Assembly (NCBI GenBank): GCA_033344775.1 | Contig: JAWPMT010000005.1 | Span: forward strand, 2,239,001-2,303,000 | Length of the DNA stretch: 64,000 bases | Direction: 5' to 3' | From: Cytophagales bacterium | GTDB lineage: Bacteria > Bacteroidota > Bacteroidia > Cytophagales > Cyclobacteriaceae | Part shown: positions 61,002 to 64,000 of the stretch, one piece after another | Layout: every line of letters begins with the position of its first letter | How positions within the stretch are numbered: the first letter of the stretch is position 1 | The notes under the pieces: model-generated | What the model was told of the DNA's origin: nothing | What the model saw: the letters and a program-made list of their open reading frames with translations, nothing else | Database searches by the model: none | Made by a program: the position numbers and the translations under genes

Positions 61002-64000
61002 ATGAAATTACCAGGATTAGCACTTAAGAATTACCAGTTCGTGATCATCGTGATCATGCTGGGGACCTTTCTAGGTATTTCCTCCCTGCGCACCATGCCC
61101 AGAAGTGAAGACCCGAATCCTTCTTTCCCTTTCTTCAACATTGCAGCCATATATCCTGGGACCAGCCCAGAAGACATGGAAGAACTGATTGCCGACCCAC
61201 TGGAAGAAGTTCTCGATCAAATCGATGACATTACAAAGATTGAAACGGCCATCGAAGAGGGAGTCGTTGTGATCTCCATGGAAGGAGAATTCGGCATGGA
61301 TGTCGAAGAAAAGCTTGATGAAATTGTGCGTGAAGTAAAAAGTGTCGAGCCAGATCTTCCAGACTTGTTTTCGCTTGACGTAACGAAATATGAGCCAAAC
61401 ACAAGGGTGAAAATTCAGGAACTTGCCATGGGTTCTCCCGAACGAAGCTTTGCCGAATTGGTGAATTGGGCGGAAGACCTGGAGCGTGAAATTGAGAAAG
61501 TAAAAGGCGTAGATGATGTAGAAACCCTGGCGTATCCAGATGAGATCATCAAAGTAACCCTGGATTTTCAGCGGCTTTCCGCTTTCAATATTTCTCTGGA
61601 TCAGCTATTGCAGATATTGCAAACGGAAAATCTGAATATTCCTGCCGGTGATGTGGCTGCAGGTCAAAGATCCTTCAGCATTCAATCATCTGGTAGCTTC
61701 AAAAGCCTGGATCAAATCCGCGAAACGGTGATCGCTACTACTTCTGATCACCTGGTCCATCTTGGAGATGTAGCGGAAGTGAAATTTGATAATGCAGAAG
61801 ACAATTGGATTGCCAAATACGAAGGGCGTCGGGCCATATTATTGACGGTTACCCAAAAATCAGGGAACAACCTCGTACAGGTAGGAGAAAACATCAATAG
61901 CACAATTGCTGCCTTCCAAACAAAATTACCTGAGGACGTTTTCCTCGAAACAGTCTTTGAACAAGCACCTGCCGTGCAAGGGCGGATCAATGAGTTTTTT
62001 GGCAACCTCCTGCAAGGAGTATTACTCGTCGGCCTGGTCATCTTGATTTTCCTTGGGTTCCGTCCATCGGTGATCATCATGACAGTGATTCCCCTGGCAA
62101 TCATCATGGCCATAGGAATGTTAGACTTGTCAGGTTATGCTCTGCAACAAATTTCCATCGCCGCATTAGTTCTGGCTTTAGGGTTACTGGTAGACAATGG
62201 CATCGTAGTAGTTGAAAACATCCAACGATATCTTCAGATGGGGCATTCACTAAAGGATGCCGCCATCAAGGGGACCGGCGAAGTGGGATGGGCAGTGGTC
62301 AGTTCCACTGCCACTACTTTATTGGCTTTCTATCCATTGGCGTTGATGGAAAGTGGTCCTGGAGAGTTCCTGAGAACCTTGCCCCTCACCGTGATCTTTG
62401 CACTGATAGTTTCCCTTATCCTGGCTCTTACGCTTACACCACTGATGGGTGGAAAATTGCTTCGACAAAAGCAAGCAGAGAAAGGTTCGTGGTTCAAACG
62501 ACAGCTTGATCTATTCATTGCCAAGGCGTACATGCCGTTGCTCAGAGCTTCTCTGAAACGAGGCTGGTTGGTTGTATTAATCGGCTTTCTAAGTCTTGTA
62601 GGTGCTATCATGTTGTTCCCAAGTGTAGGGGTAAGCTTTTTCCCGAATGCGGATAAACCGATGCTCCTAATCGAAGTAGATGCTCCTCGCGGAAGCAGTC
62701 TCGACCGTACGGCGAAGGGTGTCGGCTATGTGGAAAGTATCCTGGACACCACGGAGTTTGTCAGCAAGTATGTATCCAATACCGGGCATGGCAATCCCAT
62801 GATCTACTACAACCGACCCAATGAGCGTTTCAAGAAATATCATGGACAGATCCTGGTCAATTTTGAGTCCTGGGATCCGGTGCAATTTTATCCAACCCTG
62901 GAAAATTTCAGACTAGCTTTCTCACAATATCCAGATTGTCGGATCACGTTCGCCGAATTGAAAAATGGCCCTCCTTTCGAAGCGCCGGTAGAGATCCGCA
63001 TCATTGGAGATGACCTGGATGTGCTACGAACACTGTCTTTCGAAGTAGAGGAAATCATTGAGAATACACCCGGAACACTGGACATTGATAATCCTCTGAG
63101 TGTCAATAAAACGGATATCAAAATTGCCATCAATCGCGATAAAGCTGGTCTGGCTGCTGTATCCTTAGCATCCATTGATCGGGCTGCACGTGTTGGGGTA
63201 GATGGACTGACCATCGATGAGATTTCTATGAATAATGAAGAGTATGACCTACGAGTCCAAACCGGAGAGGCAGAAGCCAATTTGAGTAGCCTCAATAAGT
63301 TGTATCTGTCCAATCAATTTGGAGATCAGCTACCGATCCGACAAGTGGCCAATGTGGAGTTTACTCCGGCAATTTCTGAAATTTTACACTTCAATACCGA
63401 CCGAAGTACGTCGGTTACTGCCAATGTGAAAGTAGCTGAGCAGGTGACGCAGATCACTGAGTCCATCATAGAAGAGTTAGAAAAAATGGAATTCCCGGAA
63501 GGATATTCCTACTACGTCGGTGGTGAGTATGAAGGCCAGCAAGATTCCTTTGGGGACCTGGGTACCTTATTGATCATTGCCATGATAGGAATTTTCGCGG
63601 TACTGGTATTGCAATTCCGCTCCTTCCAGCAACCGATGATTGTTTTTGCTGCGGTTCCTTTGGCCATCACGGGATCATTCGTTGCACTTTTTTTAACCGG
63701 CTGGTCCTTCTCCTTCTTTGCTTTCGTAGGGTTCATTAGCCTGGTGGGCATTGTTGTGAACAACTCGATCATCCTGGTAGATTTTGCCAATCAGCAAATA
63801 CGGTCCGGTGTAGAGAAACTGGAAGCGATCAATATCGCCTGTCAGACCCGATTCACGCCGATCCTACTTACAACAACTACCACAATTTTGGGACTGGCTC
63901 CATTAACATTCTCGTCCTCAGGACTTTGGTCACCTTTGGGCTGGACCATCATCGGTGGCATGATCTCCTCGACTTTGTTGACCTTGTTGGTAATCCCAGT
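61002..64000 (+). CDS. RND efflux pump (AcrB/MexB-like), C-terminal end beyond window
   Basis: The window holds about 1000 codons of the open frame. The start MKLPGLALKNYQFVIIVIM fits the first helix, and FFNIAAIYPGTSPEDMEELI is the porter-domain start. The TM4 motif is ALGLLVDNGIVVVENIQRY with Asp398 followed by Asn399; AcrB has two aspartates there. Later helices include FVGFISLVGIVVNNSIILVD. It uses the proton gradient to expel a lipophilic substrate together with the adaptor and TolC-like protein. Confidence 0.93.
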   Translation, partial: MKLPGLALKNYQFVIIVIMLGTFLGISSLRTMPRSEDPNPSFPFFNIAAIYPGTSPEDMEELIADPLEEVLDQIDDITKIETAIEEGVVVISMEGEFGMDVEEKLDEIVREVKSVEPDLPDLFSLDVTKYEPNTRVKIQELAMGSPERSFAELVNWAEDLEREIEKVKGVDDVETLAYPDEIIKVTLDFQRLSAFNISLDQLLQILQTENLNIPAGDVAAGQRSFSIQSSGSFKSLDQIRETVIATTSDHLVHLGDVAEVKFDNAEDNWIAKYEGRRAILLTVTQKSGNNLVQVGENINSTIAAFQTKLPEDVFLETVFEQAPAVQGRINEFFGNLLQGVLLVGLVILIFLGFRPSVIIMTVIPLAIIMAIGMLDLSGYALQQISIAALVLALGLLVDNGIVVVENIQRYLQMGHSLKDAAIKGTGEVGWAVVSSTATTLLAFYPLALMESGPGEFLRTLPLTVIFALIVSLILALTLTPLMGGKLLRQKQAEKGSWFKRQLDLFIAKAYMPLLRASLKRGWLVVLIGFLSLVGAIMLFPSVGVSFFPNADKPMLLIEVDAPRGSSLDRTAKGVGYVESILDTTEFVSKYVSNTGHGNPMIYYNRPNERFKKYHGQILVNFESWDPVQFYPTLENFRLAFSQYPDCRITFAELKNGPPFEAPVEIRIIGDDLDVLRTLSFEVEEIIENTPGTLDIDNPLSVNKTDIKIAINRDKAGLAAVSLASIDRAARVGVDGLTIDEISMNNEEYDLRVQTGEAEANLSSLNKLYLSNQFGDQLPIRQVANVEFTPAISEILHFNTDRSTSVTANVKVAEQVTQITESIIEELEKMEFPEGYSYYVGGEYEGQQDSFGDLGTLLIIAMIGIFAVLVLQFRSFQQPMIVFAAVPLAITGSFVALFLTGWSFSFFAFVGFISLVGIVVNNSIILVDFANQQIRSGVEKLEAINIACQTRFTPILLTTTTTILGLAPLTFSSSGLWSPLGWTIIGGMISSTLLTLLVIP

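Overview
The window looks like chromosome from a Bacteroidota bacterium, most likely a marine member of the Cytophagales. The support is the gene content: a DUF4249 lipoprotein, LytS/LytTR two-component genes, PorT-like and OmpA/PD40 outer-membrane proteins, a 37-kDa-type nucleoid-associated protein, a short Bacteroidota-type glucan phosphorylase, very large RHS proteins, a few TAnnTTTG promoter boxes and little use of Shine-Dalgarno sites. The genus is not determined. No rRNA, tRNA or CRISPR array was seen.

Layout. 1-8 kb holds an MFS transporter that runs off the left edge, a cysteine-cluster protein, TraX, a TPR histidine kinase, a 53-aa cysteine-rich DUF5522-like gene antisense to the kinase end, and ornithine aminotransferase. 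It ends with two neighbouring broken genes: a REP-associated transposase with an in-frame TAG and an outer-membrane beta-barrel gene with an in-frame TGA. 8-24 kb is mostly housekeeping: a large membrane/TPR protein coupled to gatC, a two-gene ABC-2 exporter, DUF389, a MutS-like ATPase, DUF4249, kbl, an alkyltransferase-like protein, a MacB/LolD-type ATPase, a cobalamin adenosyltransferase, ilvE and DUF1801. 24-35 kb carries a GNAT acetyltransferase, glucan phosphorylase with a LacI-type palindrome upstream, a run of small membrane genes, a histidine kinase overlapping a nucleoid-associated protein gene, a LytS/LytTR pair and an OmpA/PD40 protein.

35-50 kb is the accessory core. A minus-strand operon of five tightly packed genes encodes a Skp/OmpH-like protein, a lipoprotein, a 1887-aa YD/insecticidal-toxin-like protein, a 2374-aa RHS protein with near-identical 651-bp repeats and a unique C-terminus, and a 199-aa lipoprotein in the usual immunity-gene position. 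Converging on its end are three tandem genes of 26-29 codons. Their products align without gaps and share a leader ending in GG or AG. They look like unannotated precursors of secreted, possibly modified, peptides and are the most novel item here.

50-64 kb contains cydAB, a deacetylase/PD40/lipoprotein set, a PqiA-like membrane protein, and a TetR-controlled RND efflux operon (tetR, tolC-like, adaptor, pump). Matching operators lie in front of tetR and in front of the pump genes. The pump runs off the right edge.

Several intergenic spaces, mostly between convergent genes, hold nested inverted repeats of about 100-210 bp. They could be bidirectional terminators or MITE-like intergenic repeats.
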